Assembly (NCBI GenBank): GCA_947284805.1
Contig: OX369297.1
Location: 3,390,501-3,454,500, forward strand
Length of the DNA stretch: 64,000 nt
Origin: Coleophora flavipennella
Lineage: Eukaryota > Arthropoda > Insecta > Lepidoptera > Coleophoridae
Reading direction: 5' to 3'
The notes under the pieces were generated by a model. That model did no database searches, was not told the DNA's origin, and saw only the letters and a list, made by a program, of their open reading frames with translations. The translations under genes were made by a program, and so were the position numbers. Below are positions 29,690 through 40,436 of this stretch, one piece after another (within the stretch, counting starts at the first letter, position 1; each line of letters begins with the position of its first letter).

Positions 29690-29805
29690 ATAGACCTGGT
29701 GAAGGTCGCAGGAAGCCGCTGGATGCGGGCAGCGCAGAACCGGTCGTCATGGAAATCCTTGGGGAAGGCCTATGTCCAGCAGTGGATATCCGTCGGCTGA
29801 TATGT
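29690..29805 (+). mobile_element. RTE LINE 3' fragment
   Basis: 'gacctggtgaaggtcgcagg', 'aagccgctggatgcgggcag', 'cgtcatggaaatccttgggg' and 'cagcagtggatatccgtcgg' then 'ctgatat'. The ATG tail is lost. Confidence 0.85.
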
Positions 29806-30029
29806 TTATGTGACACAAACATAAGAGAAAATTGAGAAGTGGGTGACATGGAAAATATACACACTAAACAAGCGATAGAAGAGATAATGTTATGACACCT
29901 TTATGTCACGACAGCTTTATGAAAACCACCATAGAAGGAAAGACAGAGGGACGAAGAGGCAGAGGAAGCCAAGATGAAATTACAAAGAGCAAATAAAGGA
30001 AAAGGCTGCTGTCGTGTCGTATCAATTAA

Positions 30030-30275
30030 GACGGTGGGTATGGAGGGGCACATAGCTCGTAGAACAGATGGCCGTTGGAGCAGTAAAGTTCTCGAGTGGC
30101 ATCCGCGCACCGGAAAACGTAGCGTAGGCAGGCCCCCCACTCGGTGGAACGATGGCCTGGTGATGGTCGCGGGAAGTCGCTGGATGTGGGCAGCGCAGAA
30201 CCGGTCGTCATGGAAATCCTTGGGGGAGGCCTATTTCCAGCAGTGGACGTACGTCGGCTGATATGATGATAGATA
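30030..30275 (+). mobile_element. RTE LINE 3' fragment
   Basis: From 'gacggtgggtatggaggggc' through 'cgtagaacagatggccgttg', 'gtagcgtaggcaggcccccc' and 'cagcagtggacgtacgtcgg' to 'ctgatatgatgatagat'. The open frame 29974-30261 reads its C-terminal peptide (a WMWAAQNRSSWKS segment) but has no RT. Confidence 0.87.
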
Positions 30276-30356
30276 GGAAGAATTGGCGATTACTCCACAA
30301 ACAAGAATGGTGCTCGTAGATTAGATTATGATAAAGCAAGCAATATAATAATAATA

Positions 30357-30575
30357 TGCAGGGACCCATCACACACGGTTATCTGGCTCAAACTAGGACT
30401 TCCAGGGAACCAGAGACTGTTATAAATACAAGCACGTTCAAAAACATACACATATAGATACTAAACACCAAAGCACAGAGCAAACAAAACTGTTCGTGAC
30501 ACCAATAGCCATGGGTGGGGGTCGAACCCACGACTCTCAGTCCAGCAGAGAGTAGCGCTGCCACTGGACTAACAA
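30357..30575 (-). mobile_element. T3 SINE, antisense
   Basis: 'gggacccatcacacacggtt', 'atctggctcaaactaggact', 'cagagcaaacaaaactgttc' and the tRNA-like head 'gggtcgaacccacgactctc', 'gccactggactaaca' run in antisense T3 order. Confidence 0.8.
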
Positions 30576-30656
30576 TTCAGTCAACTTATGACTTAATTGT
30601 TGCTCATAAACCAGGAATTAGGAGGCGAATCGCGTCGACAAAAACTGTTTCTAATT

Positions 30657-30745
30657 TATTATCATCATCATATCAGCTGAAAAACGTCCACTGCTGGACA
30701 AAGGCCTCCCCCAAGGATTTCCACGACGACCAGTCCCGCGATATT
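30657..30745 (-). mobile_element. RTE LINE 3' fragment, antisense
   Basis: 'tatcatcatcatatcagctg', 'aaaaacgtccactgctggac', 'cccccaaggatttccacgac' and 'gaccagtcccgcg', about 90 bp of the RTE 3' end with its ATG tail. Confidence 0.85.
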
Positions 30746-30777
30746 CACCTTCATCAAAAACTAACAGACACACCCAC

Positions 30778-30955
30778 AACCTTTGAGTTTCTTCGCAGAT
30801 GTATGCAGGTTTCCTCACGATGTTTTCCTTTACCGTAAGAGCGTCGGATAAACGTACCTGTGAGATCGAAATTCGAAAACACATTGGTACGTGGCTCGAT
30901 CCACTACTTCCCGGATAAGAGGTAGCGGCCCTTGCCGTTACGCCACCGACGCTCT
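30778..30955 (-). mobile_element. T1 SINE 5' half, antisense
   Basis: 'aggtttcctcacgatgtttt', 'cgtaagagcgtcggataaac' and the head 'cggcccttgccgttacgcca', 'ccgacgct'. The 3' half is missing. Confidence 0.82.
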
Positions 30956-30959
30956 CTAA

Positions 30960-31444
30960 CATACATCATAATGGACTTTTAAACAAATTTTACTAGCTAC
31001 ATCTTTACTAGGCACTCAATAATTTTGCAGCATCTACAAAATTCTTGTAAACTAATGAATGTCTGAATCCCATACAATGTCCATTAATACGAGCAAATGA
31101 AATTCATCATTCCTTTCAACAAAGCTAAGAGAATGGATCCAATCAACATTTCATCTGCTTAACATGTAAACGGTTTGTATGGCACGCGGATTGATACGTC
31201 ACTTGGATATAGACATTTCACGCATGCGTGCATCGGAAGATTGCTAACATTGCTACAGTAATGAATGAATGTAACAATGTGTCGCTGCGGTGATTGAATA
31301 ACACTTTTTCACGTGAAACAATGACATGTCTCACGAAACTTTACACCAAACATGGCCATGCAGGTTAGGGTATATTATTGTGGCGGTATTCGTAACAAAT
31401 AATCATTTAAATAAATGAAAACGATAAACGTGTTAAAAAAACCG
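30960..31444. other. stretch with no recognised feature
   Basis: AT-rich sequence. No repeat copy or coding motif was recognised. Confidence 0.4.
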
Positions 31445-31700
31445 GCCAAGTTCTGACAGAACTGCACACATTATATTAGATGGCGCTAGTTTCTTCACGT
31501 TTAAAAAAACACGTTTTTTGTATGGAGACTTTCACATTTTTCTAATTTTTAGTATTTGTTCTTTCTTATAGCGGCAACAGAAATACATCCTCTGTGAAAA
31601 TTTCAACTGTTTAGCTATCACGGTTCATGAAATACAGCCTGGTAACAGACGGACAGACAGATGGACAGTTTTACCCTTTGGGTACGGAACCCTAAAAACT
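31445..31700 (-). mobile_element. family C repeat, antisense
   Basis: 'agatggcgctagtttcttca', 'aatttcaactgtttagctat', 'gacggacagacagatggaca' and 'gggtacggaaccctaaaaac' are the reverse complement of the family C order. Confidence 0.78.
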
Positions 31701-31940
31701 ACTTCCGTAGCAACAAATTAGTACAATTATGCTTTATTATTATTGGTTTTTGTTAATTTTCTAAAAAAAGCACTACACCGATTTTGATAAAATTTATATA
31801 GGAGCAACTCCTGAGCATACCCTATCGAATAAAAAAATATCATGAAAATCAGTTTACAATCTGCTAAGATATCGCGTAACGCACACAAAAAAACCTACAC
31901 TCTAATTGTAATCCTCCTTTCTGGAAGTCGGTTGAAAACC
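31701..31940 (+). mobile_element. family A repeat abutting family C
   Basis: 'gcactacaccgattttgata', 'ctgctaagatatcgcgtaac' and 'cctttctggaagtcggttga' then 'aaac'. It lies directly against the family C copy to its left. Confidence 0.78.
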
Positions 31941-32380
31941 GGCCAAGTGCGAATCGGACTGCGAAGCGCACCGAGGATTTCGTACCATCGCTACTCTCCG
32001 CACAAGTATAACAATGATACCTATAGATTTCAAACAAAACATCAACGCGAGCGACAGAAAAAAGATTTTTGGAGTTTACTCCTTAAGAAATATAGTGTTA
32101 AATGTTTATGTCAGTCACCTTTTATATAAGGAAGGCTAATGACTCCATGGCCATACAGCCTAAACTGCGAGGCCGGAGGCCGAGCTCCGCGTAGGGCGGA
32201 TCCCGGAGCGTTCCTCCGAAGGTCAGGGACGTCAAAGCTAGACCTTTCATGACGAGTAAACTCCAGTCGCGCGTCGGAGCTGACACGCACCCTTTGTTTT
32301 TCGGTTCGGACTCCTTAACGCGAGTATAACCTACACTTTGCCGGTTTTTAATAATCATACCAAAGTTTCACGAGTAAATG
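31936..32380. mobile_element. family D repeat
   Basis: 'aaccggccaagtgcgaatcg' opens, 'gcgaggccggaggccgagct' then 'ccgcgtagggcgga' is the core, and 'cactttgccggtttttaat' closes. The outer ends share 'ccgg.caa/ttgccgg' as a short inverted repeat. Related cores lie at 36380-36560 and 56280-56420. Confidence 0.6.
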
Positions 32381-32399
32381 TATTACCGTTTTTACGTCG

Positions 32400-33055
32400 G
32401 ACGGACGCACGGATGGAGAGACATTCAGCATCATATGATCCCGTTAGCTGTTACGGAACTCTTAAAATATAACTGAAAAAATATATTTTTAAGGTAAGTT
32501 AAGAAACATACCTTTTCAGGGTTTTTGTCTTAGCTCCTGTGACGTCGTCAACGAGACGCCGGGGGTGTAACTCGTCTTTCGATTCTACAATGAAAGTTTA
32601 GTATGCTTATCCAATGATCATCGGTGATGATATTTATTGTTAAGCAAAAAAAAGATAGAAGGCTCTGTCGGCTGACTGATTATTATTAGCTTCAATGATT
32701 CCTCTCACTTTCTTGCCATAGTTTTAGGGAACTCAGCCCAGACGCGCGGATAATGAAAATATACTTTTATTCAAAGGACCTCTGTCCTGGCTCACGGTCA
32801 GCCCTCGAATCTATCTATTGTTTCAAAAAGCTTCCGAATGACTTACAAAATCAAATTTAAACTAATATTCTAAATTCGATTCGCGTCAGCAAGAAACTAA
32901 GCAAAGAGGCTGGGAGTAGATGTATGTAGAGACATACGATCTCTACACTCCACATCCAAAGCTGTGGTGGCACGGAAACCTCGGTTTTGGCCAGTTATTA
33001 ACAACTAACCAGTGAGTCGGACAGTGATTCCTTGTTTACAAAACTTTTATGCCGC
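32400..33055. other. stretch with no recognised feature
   Basis: No clear repeat copy. 32520-32580 has a CpG-rich patch ('gtgacgtcgtcaacgagacg'). Confidence 0.35.
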
Positions 33056-33059
33056 TCCC

Positions 33060-33165
33060 GGTTTCATTTTTAGGGTTCTGTACCGAAACGCACCCAAGAT
33101 ATTTGTGCATTAGCATACACTGTCCGTCCGTCACGTCAGTCCGACCTTCAATGGGCCGTATTTTT
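33060..33165 (+). mobile_element. family C 5' fragment
   Basis: 'tttttagggttctgtaccga', 'actgtccgtccgtcacgtca' and 'gggccgtatttttgaatcgt'. The rest of the copy is replaced by the LINE 3' end. Confidence 0.65.
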
Positions 33166-33169
33166 GAAT

Positions 33170-33960
33170 CGTACTAGTTCAGTTCAGTTCATATAGTCAG
33201 AAACAATGTAACATTGTGTTTGAAGTTATGAAAATAAAAAAACTAAATAACAATCTTATACCTAGCATGCAAGAGTTAAAATTTCATAATAATCATAGTC
33301 AAAAATCCATACATTGAATAATTAAGTTACTAGATATTATAATTTAGATAAATTCAAAAAAGAAAAAAGTAAAGCTATACACGTCAATAATTAAAATTAT
33401 ATTATGTCAATATAAGTAATGTTAAATAATAGCCTCAAAAAAATTAATTTATGTGTCACATTATTATGTGTCAAATTATTTATCAAAGTCCCAAAAATAA
33501 TAAACAATGTCCAAATAATCAAATACTTAACCTCAAAATTTATCAACCTCAAATTCGTCTATACTATAGTAACACTTATCCAACAGAAAGTTTTTTAACT
33601 TAGTTTTAAAAGTAGAGTTGTTCCTTATTAATTTGAATTCTACAGGTAATTTGTTATAAGTATATTTGTTACCTTTAAAATAAGCACTATGTCTTACCAC
33701 CTCCAAGGTTGGTATTTCTTTATTGTTTAGATCTTTTCGTCTTGTGTTTAATCTTAAAGCTTTTTCTTCCTTGGATTCAGTATAACACAGATTCTTTTGT
33801 ACGTCCCAGACAGTAAGAAATATATAAAGACTTGGAACCGTTAGAATTTCCAAGTCTTTGAAATGCGGCCTATACAAGATGTAGTTTGTGGTATATGGTA
33901 GACGGTTGAAATTTTCAGAGATTTGTTTTGCTTTATCGTAAAACCGGTAATACATACAAG
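33170..33960 (-). mobile_element. LINE 3' end with GTTCA tail
   Basis: On the minus strand a coding C-terminus (33533-33955) is followed by an AT-rich 3' UTR and a short tail (plus-strand 'agttcagttcagttcat', about 33177-33193). This architecture matches the CR1/Jockey-group LINE at 7531-9394, but the tail unit and sequence differ, so it is a separate family. The 5' truncation point is close to 33960-33985. Confidence 0.72.
33533..33955 (-). pseudogene. LINE ORF2 C-terminal fragment
   Basis: A 140-codon antisense frame with FKDLEILTVPSLYIF near residue 50, RHSAYFKGNKYTYNKLPVEF near 90 and FKTKLKNFLLDKCYYS near 115. The motif succession (a short leucine-rich block, a KLP block, then a lysine-rich F-K-x-x-L-K-x-F-L end) parallels the C-terminus of the 7670-9394 protein, where the corresponding segments are FKEINILTV, YNKIPENV and FKTHVKKVL. 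The palm domain is missing, so it cannot act as a polymerase. The open length comes from its relatively recent truncation. Confidence 0.75.
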
Positions 33961-34073
33961 CATTAAACTTAGTGTGATCATAATGTTTTCTAAGTAAAAA
34001 AAAGATTAAAAAGCGATCTAAAAAGATGCAAACAAAATGATGTTGAAAAATAGGAGATTATATTAAGAATCTA

Positions 34074-34460
34074 ACTCTGAAACCATTTTTCTCGAATCTA
34101 AATTGTCACTCTTATCTTGTTATTATCAGCCTTGAAAGCCTGCTCAAATAAAAGATGTAGACTTTAAAATTAGTACAATAGAATTAAGTACATAATTAGT
34201 CTCTGAAATCGTTTTTCCTCGAATCAAAATTGTCACTCTTGTTATTTCCAGCCTTGAAAGCCTGCTCAAATAAAAGGTGTAGACTTTAAAATTAGTCTCT
34301 GAAATCATTTTTCTTCGAATCAAAATTAAGGTGTAGACTTTAAAATCAGTCTCTGAAATCATTTTTCCTCAAATCAAAATTGATACTCTTGTTATTATCA
34401 ACCTCGAAAGCCTGCTAAAACAGAAGGTGTAGACTTTAAAATTAGTCTCTGAAATCAATT
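34074..34460. repeat. ~96-bp tandem array, about four units
   Basis: 'ctctgaaatcatttttcctc' or a close variant recurs at about 34075, 34201, 34297, 34351 and 34447. The usual spacing is 96 bp, with one longer (126) and one deleted (54) unit. Each full unit also has 'cttgaaagcctgctcaaata' and 'gtgtagactttaaaattagt'. Confidence 0.9.
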
Positions 34461-34609
34461 TTTATGCCACCATCAGATGAGATGTAGTGAAACGCACTCA
34501 AATTTATAATGTAAAAAATATTGTCTTTAATTTCTTTGGTTTTAATTATAAGTTGCATATTTAATTAGATTACTTCCATTCTTTAGGTAAATACAACAAT
34601 TATTTATTT

Positions 34610-34700
34610 TTTTTATTAAAAAAATTGAGTGCGTTTGAATGCAACTCACCTGATGGTAAGTGATGATGCAGTCGAGGATGGTACACGCAAACTCAAATAA
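34610..34700. mobile_element. short SINE-like fragment
   Basis: 'gagtgcgtttgaatgcaact', 'cacctgatggtaagtgatga'. The start motif recurs inverted near 34475-34500 and resembles the end of the coding remnant at 13377. Confidence 0.5.
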
Positions 34701-34727
34701 TGCATATTCACTCTTGCCTTTTTTTAT

Positions 34728-34862
34728 TTTTTTTTATTCATAATTGGTAAGCCCTTGGCATCATTGGCACCTGATGGTAAGTGATGATGAGGCCCAAGAT
34801 GGAAGCGGGCTTACCAAGATTCCCCAACGCAATGGAGAACTGGCCATCTTATCTTCTTGCCT
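34728..34862 (-). mobile_element. T2 SINE 3' half, antisense
   Basis: 'taagcccttggcatcattgg', 'gatggtaagtgatgatgagg', 'gggcttaccaagattcccca' and 'acgcaatggagaactggcca'. It shows the uninterrupted junction used to place the insertion at 7138. Confidence 0.85.
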
Positions 34863-34869
34863 TGAATCC

Positions 34870-35310
34870 TATACTTACTTGATTCTTTGACATCACAACT
34901 GCGCATCTGTTAGTACTATGTTCGCATCCACCCGTTAATTCGAGGTGCAAACAGCTGACAACTCCACTCCGCGCCGTTATAATTAAATGAAAAAACTCTC
35001 ATCCTTAAGCTAAATGCCCTTCGCTTGCAGCCTCTTTTATGTTTGTACTTTAATTATTTTAATTAAACGGCGTTACCTTAATTGCCGGCGTCCATTATTC
35101 CCCTGCGTATTGTTTTGTAGTAGTTTTATTAATACCCGACGCGACGCAAAAGAGTGGGTACGTGTCATCGCAGCTCCTAAACGAGTGGACTGATTTTAAT
35201 GCGTTATTTTTATTTGAAAGCCAGATTATTCGGAATAGCTATTAGCTATGTTTGATAGAAATCCAGTCAGCCGTTCGTGGAGATATTAAACTGTCCGCCG
35301 AAATGATAAG
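34870..35310. other. stretch with no recognised feature
   Basis: 'gggtacgtgtcatcgcagct' then 'cctaaacgagtggactgatt' (35157-35200) resembles the start of the 51045-51100 segment, so a repeat end is present. The rest is unassigned. Confidence 0.4.
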
Positions 35311-35319
35311 AGATGCTTT

Positions 35320-35530
35320 TTACCCGACTGCGCCAGAAAGATGCTTATGTATATCGAATGTATGGCATGTTTGTATGTTTCTTTGGCACGCTCTGTAGCC
35401 TAAACGGCTTGATGGATTTTAAGTGCGAGGTGTCGTTAGATTCGTTTTGATCCCGTGAGTAACATAGTATATTTTCACCCGACTGGCCAAAATATAGGGA
35501 TTAAGTTTTACGCAGTCAGGTTTTTAATTT
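35320..35530 (+). mobile_element. family B repeat, near complete
   Basis: 'tttttacccgactgcgccag' start, 'ggcacgctctgtagcctaaa', 'gatggattttaagtgcgagg' and the end 'acgcagtcaggtttttaatt'. This is the cleanest sense copy: both terminal motifs are present 200 bp apart. Confidence 0.85.
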
Positions 35531-35539
35531 TCACTTAAT

Positions 35540-36375
35540 TCGTGTAGTTTTATAAATTAATGTTCACCCCGAGCAAGTTTTAGGTGCAATAAACAAACAA
35601 AAATCTCGGGAAACAAAATGGCCGCCGTAATTGAAATTGTTCCGATTTCTCTTAAAATTGGCCGGGGTTTTTTAATTTCACTAATGATTTTATGATAGAA
35701 ATCACTCTCATATTTTGAAAGTGTTATTTGAGTTTGATTGCAAGTAACAAGCTTGCGGTGCCTTTCCCCGACCACGGCACACCTATTGTCCAGCCCTGTG
35801 TGTCCTAGAACCGGTACGCGTGGGGACCTGTATAATGCAGTCCGGGTAGCAGAGTAAAGACGTAAAGGTCTGGAAAAAATTAATTTAAGCCCTTTGGGTC
35901 GACTCCTTAAGAAGAAGAAACTACGTGAGACTAAATACTACCTTTATCAAGGGAAGTATGCATTGACGTTATTCTTATGAATGAAAAGCTAAAATAAAAG
36001 GAAGGGGACCTAAAAACAACAAGTGAAAAATTTTTTTTTTTGTTGTAATTAATACATCTGTATAGAAAAATTGCAAATGAAAATGACTAGTCAGCTCAGT
36101 CTAAATAAAGATTTTTTTAATATTATTAGTTATGACCCAACTGTAGCGAAGCCTCAAACGAGGGTTAATGTGTTTGATTATTTTAATTTTAGTTTTTTTT
36201 TAAGTTTTTATAATTTCTTTATATTTTTATTCTAGTGTGTACAATAAAAAGTATTTATCTTATCTTCATTTGAGAGTGAAATGGGCTCACACTGTGAAGA
36301 ATAGCGTTCGATTCGTTGGTATTACCTGAAACAAAAATATTTACACATAAATGTTTGTCTTTGAAAATTTTAAAC
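35540..36375. other. stretch with no recognised feature
   Basis: AT-rich. No coding motif, tandem repeat or inverted repeat was seen. Confidence 0.4.
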
Positions 36376-36379
36376 TAAT

Positions 36380-36560
36380 AAAATTAAAAAAAAAACGGTT
36401 GGGGTTGTGTCGGGGCACACTGAAACATCTACTTTTGACGTCACCCCTACTTATTTTTCCTCCGACCTTGCAGGGATTGCTCCGGGCTTCGTCCTACGCG
36501 GAGCTCAGCCTGCGGCCTGGTGGTTTTTTACGTAGTTGCTATGCGACCGCGATTTGTTAC
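36380..36560. mobile_element. family D-like fragment
   Basis: 'cttcgtcctacgcggagctc' then 'agcctgcggcctggtgg' is the reverse complement of the family D core at 32160-32200. Confidence 0.5.
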
Positions 36561-36774
36561 TCAGTTGCTATGGAGGAAACAGATTCATTCGTCACTTCCG
36601 TTACAGTCTTTCGTTACTTCCGCCACGGTCCAGATTTTTCACTTGATACCCCGTATGTGATATTATAGACGCCCTACGTCAAAAATTATACACAACACCC
36701 GTCACACTCACACTTAGGTAATCTTAAGTATACAACAATTTTACAGTGACAATAATTGAAAACGCTACACACGT

Positions 36775-37015
36775 TTAAAAACCGACTTCCATCGCAAAAA
36801 CTAAGTTTTTACATTATTTTTGCATTATTATTTTTGGTTTTTGTTAATTTTCTAATAAAGTACTACACCGATTTTGATAAAATTTATATGGGACCACACG
36901 GGAAGCACTAGCTTTCAAATAAAACAAGAGTCATAAAAATCAGTTCACCCAGTCAAAAAAAACGTACAGACGAATTGAGAACCTCCTCCTTTTTGGAAGT
37001 CGCTTGAAAAAAAAA
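36775..37015 (+). mobile_element. family A repeat
   Basis: 'taaaaaccgacttccatcgc', 'ctacaccgattttgataaaa', 'gggaccacacgggaagcact' and the end 'ctttttggaagtcgcttgaa'. It is closely similar to the copy at 12005-12250, including 'ggaagcac.agctttcaaat'. Confidence 0.85.
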
Positions 37016-37019
37016 CAGA

Positions 37020-37845
37020 TGCGAACTACGCTGTCCTCTAAAACTTTTTACTGATTATTATACAAATAAAAGCTTGTACGCCATCAAGCGCCAACCATGC
37101 ATACCTAGACTTTTCATAACAATCCCTCCTATATAGAAAGCACGTCACTCCCGAGACGTTTCCACGTCAAAAGATACTAAATTATTCACTTCTACGCGCA
37201 ACACAAAGGACCTCTCTTTTACGGCCGGATAATATTTCCCGAATAACTTCAGTGTTGCCATAAACGGGCATCTACGAGTAGGTACTACTCGTATGTATAC
37301 AGGGTTTATCCAATTACAGACCAGAGATGCTCTGAAATCGATCGCAATTTTTTAAAGTTAAACTTTTATTACATCGTCTCAAATTTGTTCGTGTGTGTGT
37401 TGCATTTCGCGTGACGGTCGCTTTCGTCTGACGGTATGATCGTTTCGTCCTCTGTACCGTAGCAAGAGCAGCCATGATCGCTTCGTCGTCTGTAAAGTTT
37501 CACTTTCATAAAACCACACACTTACTTTTTTTGTTGTACTTCTTCTTCTTATCGTGTGGCACAATTAACTGTGCTATCCAAGGGATAGACGACGGTTGCC
37601 TGGTGTTGCACTTAGCATCACCCGCGAGAAATTAGATTTACACATACGGACGTGTGCAACCCGACCACAAGGTAAGCTTGCTAAAAACCATTTAAAAAAT
37701 CTACGAGCAAATCAAGTTAAGTTCTACAGCTCATCCATTTGGATTTGTGGGGACCAGTGAGTACGCATTCGTGGATCGGATCTCTTTATTTGTCAACTTT
37801 TACAGACCATTTTAGTCGTAAAACACTGAAAATATCTGGAATCAG
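37020..37845. other. stretch with no recognised feature
   Basis: Unique-looking sequence, slightly less AT-rich. No protein motif was seen in the short open frames. Confidence 0.4.
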
Positions 37846-38060
37846 ATGTGCAGGTTTCCTCACAATGATTTCCTTCACCGAGCAATAAGTAATTCATCAT
37901 CATATCAGCCGAAGGAAGTCCACTGCTGGACATAGGCCTAGAATAAGTAATTATATGTTCTTAATTTTCGAAAAACTCATTAGTACATTGGCGCCCGGAT
38001 TCGAAAGCAGGACCTCTGGTTAGGAGGACCGAGTCGGTACCATTGAGCCACCGACGCTTG
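37846..38060 (-). mobile_element. T1-like SINE, antisense, split by RTE insertion
   Basis: 'tgtgcaggtttcctcacaat' and the head 'ttgagccaccgacgct' bracket the copy. A 47-bp RTE tail (37895-37941) interrupts it. The head region is diverged from other T1 copies ('cgcccggattcgaaagcagg'). Confidence 0.7.
37895..37941 (-). mobile_element. 47-bp RTE LINE insertion with 11-bp duplication
   Basis: 'catcatcatatcagccgaag', 'tccactgctggacataggcc' is the extreme 3' end of RTE. It is flanked by 'aataagtaatt' at 37884-37894 and 37942-37952. Its insertion into a SINE gives relative ages. Confidence 0.9.
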
Positions 38061-38139
38061 CTTGCTTACCAATACAGATAGAGTTTGTGTCAAAATAAAT
38101 TTTGCTTTAGAGTGTTACAGTAAAACACATACATTGGCC

Positions 38140-38395
38140 TGTGTTGCGGCCCTAGGACAGTACCAACCACCCCATCTCGTCCCGAGGGTGTCGTAAGAGT
38201 AGACTAAGGGATGCAAAACGGGGGGATAGGCAGCAGCGTTCTTTACGTTATTGTGCCACCATACTTCACAATACTACCGCCAACCCCCCTGCCAAGTGTG
38301 GCGATTTCGGAAAAACCCTCCAATTTGAAGGAGGCCTATGTCCAGCAGTGGACTTCTTTTGGCTAATGTTGGTCATTATCATCATCGCATGCCAA
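38140..38395 (+). mobile_element. LINE-type repeat fragment ending in RTE-like tail
   Basis: 'catctcgtcccgagggtgtc' then 'gtaagagtagactaaggga' is a segment common in lepidopteran LINEs. It runs on to 'gaggcctatgtccagcagtg', 'gacttcttttggctaatgtt' and ATC repeats, an RTE-like 3' end. Confidence 0.6.
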
Positions 38396-38463
38396 AGCAG
38401 GATGATTAGCAACTATTAGTACAGTGTTTCTAAATTTCCAACCATGATTTTTAGCTGTTACTT

Positions 38464-38765
38464 TAAGACAACGAGCAAAGCTGGTTCTTGCGCTTCGCCG
38501 GCGGCGGCCGCTCCCACGACACGCTCTCTTCGCTCACTTGGCTTGCGTTTTGTCTGTCATGGCAATCTAGCATAACTCCTCGCTTTTTACACAGGTCAAA
38601 GTGAGGATAGTTAAGAAGCGAGGAACCAAGCGATGAGCTATGTTAGGTTGACATGATACACAACAGGCGCACAGATTACTAAATAGTTACTTGACAGGCG
38701 GCCGAGCGAGCGAAGCTAGCGTGTCGCGGTAGCGGCCAGCCAGAACTTCACTCGTTGTCTTTGGA
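38464..38765. repeat. GC-rich foldback element, ~300 bp
   Basis: The ends 'aaagacaacgag' and 'ctcgttgtcttt' are inverted repeats (a C in the left copy makes it 'aagacaacgag' in full). Both arms continue with 'cgacacgct...cttcgctc'-type sequence. Inside is a second inverted pair, 'catggcaatctagcataact' and 'gagctatgttaggttgacat'. The arms are GC-rich with many CpG, unlike the neighbours. Confidence 0.7.
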
Positions 38766-38927
38766 TCAGACCTAATCAAGACTGAAAACTGTAAATCTCT
38801 TCCGATTAATTTTTACTCATATGTAATTCGCTTCAGCATATTGGTTATTTTGACGAGCACAAAGTGATCCAGTACAGAACAGAGTATAAATGTCTGTACT
38901 GTAGTGATATCAATCAATCATCATATC

Positions 38928-39188
38928 AGCTCGAGGGGCTCGAGCCTGCCCTGAATTATGGTAATCGGGCCTTAATCGACCACGCGGGCCCAGTGCGGGT
39001 ACGTCGACGTTACACACAACCTGCGAGTTTCTTCGCAGGCGTGTGCAGGTTTCCTCACGATGTTTGCCTTCACCGTAAGAGCGTCGGATAAACGTACATA
39101 GTATAAAATCGAAGTTCGAAAACACATTCGAAGCACGACCTCCCGGACAGGAGGTAGCGGCCCTAGCCGTTACACCACCCACGCTCTA
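38928..39188 (-). mobile_element. T1 SINE, antisense
   Basis: 'aggggctcgagcctgccctg', 'cgggccttaatcgaccacgc', 'gtaagagcgtcggataaacg' and the head 'cggccctagccgttacacca', 'cccacgctc'. The 3' end is cut at 'catatcagctcgagg'. Confidence 0.85.
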
Positions 39189-39189
39189 T

Positions 39190-39680
39190 ATCACTGCAGT
39201 ACAGTACTTACTGTAGTGTTATACAATTAGGTAATTGGCAATACGCCCCCTTTATTGTTTGACTCGAAGAGTTACACTCTTATACTAGTGTCAGCAGAGC
39301 CTCTGAATTGTCCACAAGAGTCGTAAAAAAGTTATCGTTACATTTCCTCCTTAACTCGTATGTCTGCTTGAAAGCTTTATGAAGAGTGACTTTTGTGTAG
39401 TTGTTCTTAGCTGTTTCTGTCTTGATACCACTTTTTACGATGATAAAGATTTGAAGCAATGTCATGTCTTATTCTTAGATTAAAGCTCCTTATTATTTTA
39501 TTAAAGAGTTGGAGGAGCTTTACCTAAGACTAAGAAGACACGCAAGAAGTACGCAAAGAAGGGTATAAACGATGAATACTATATTTTGGTTACAAGTGAC
39601 ACCTCTAACAGTCTAACAGTACGTCTAACAGTAGTAGACTAGAGGTAATACGTGACGTGAATGTAATAAATTTAATTTTA
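39190..39680. other. stretch with no recognised feature
   Basis: AT-rich. A short direct repeat of 'cctctaacagtctaacagta' type occurs near 39602-39630. The open frame 39280-39465 (minus) has no motif. Confidence 0.4.
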
Positions 39681-39682
39681 TA

Positions 39683-39975
39683 TCACATCACATCAGCTCA
39701 TATATACGTCCCTACCGAGGGGCTCGAGCCTACCCTGAATTAGGGCGATCGGGCCTTAGTCGACCACGCGGGCCTAGTGCGGGTTAGTCGACTTCACACA
39801 CAACTTGCGAGTTTCTCCGCAGCCGTGTGCAGGTTTCCTCACGATGTTTTCTTTCACCGTAAGAGCGTCGGATAAACGTACATATGACATCGAAATTCGA
39901 GAACACATTGGTACGTGGCAGGACTCGAACCACGACTTCTCGGATAGGAGGTTGCCGTTGTGCCATCGACGCTCA
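39683..39975 (-). mobile_element. T1 SINE, antisense, near full length
   Basis: 'cacatcagctcatatatacg', 'tagggcgatcgggccttagt', 'acgatgttttctttcaccgt', 'ggcaggactcgaaccacgac' and 'ccatcgacgctc'. Open frames across it are shadows. Confidence 0.87.
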
Positions 39976-39979
39976 TTTA

Positions 39980-40360
39980 CAATCACAATCTTCACAAAAT
40001 CACAAGGCTGCTTTCATAATTAATATAAATTATGAAAGCCAGAATTAAAAGCAAACAAACGGATTTTTCGTTTTATTGACAGAAAAATAATTATTGATTT
40101 TCCATGTAAATATAACGTAAAAATTAAAGGTCTATTAATTCAAAAATCTAAAAAATCCAAACCGTCCAGCAACATTTTTAATTCCTGAAAACGCTCCGAA
40201 TTAAAAACAGCCAATCGAATATTTTCCATGTCACTAATGGCATTACGACCATGCTTCGACCGACGTAACGACCAATCACGGAAGAGTAATGACCGTTTGA
40301 TATTTTCACAGTTGAAATTGCACGAGCAACAAATAGTTAGTTTGTATTAATTTATCAAAT
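39980..40360. other. stretch with no recognised feature
   Basis: AT-rich sequence without recognised repeats. A short 'tcataattaatataaattatga' palindrome lies near 40014-40035. Confidence 0.4.
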
Positions 40361-40436
40361 CGGTCAAGTAGGTCTTAAAATGAACATGGACAAGACGAAA
40401 ATAATGTAAAATGTTCGTGTCGCACCCACCCCTCTA

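Noticed and set aside
34074..34460. spaced-repeat array
   Set aside because: The repeat covers the entire unit, so this is an ordinary tandem repeat with deletions.
36351..36668. 105-codon open frame
   Set aside because: It covers a family D repeat core in antisense. No protein family recognised.
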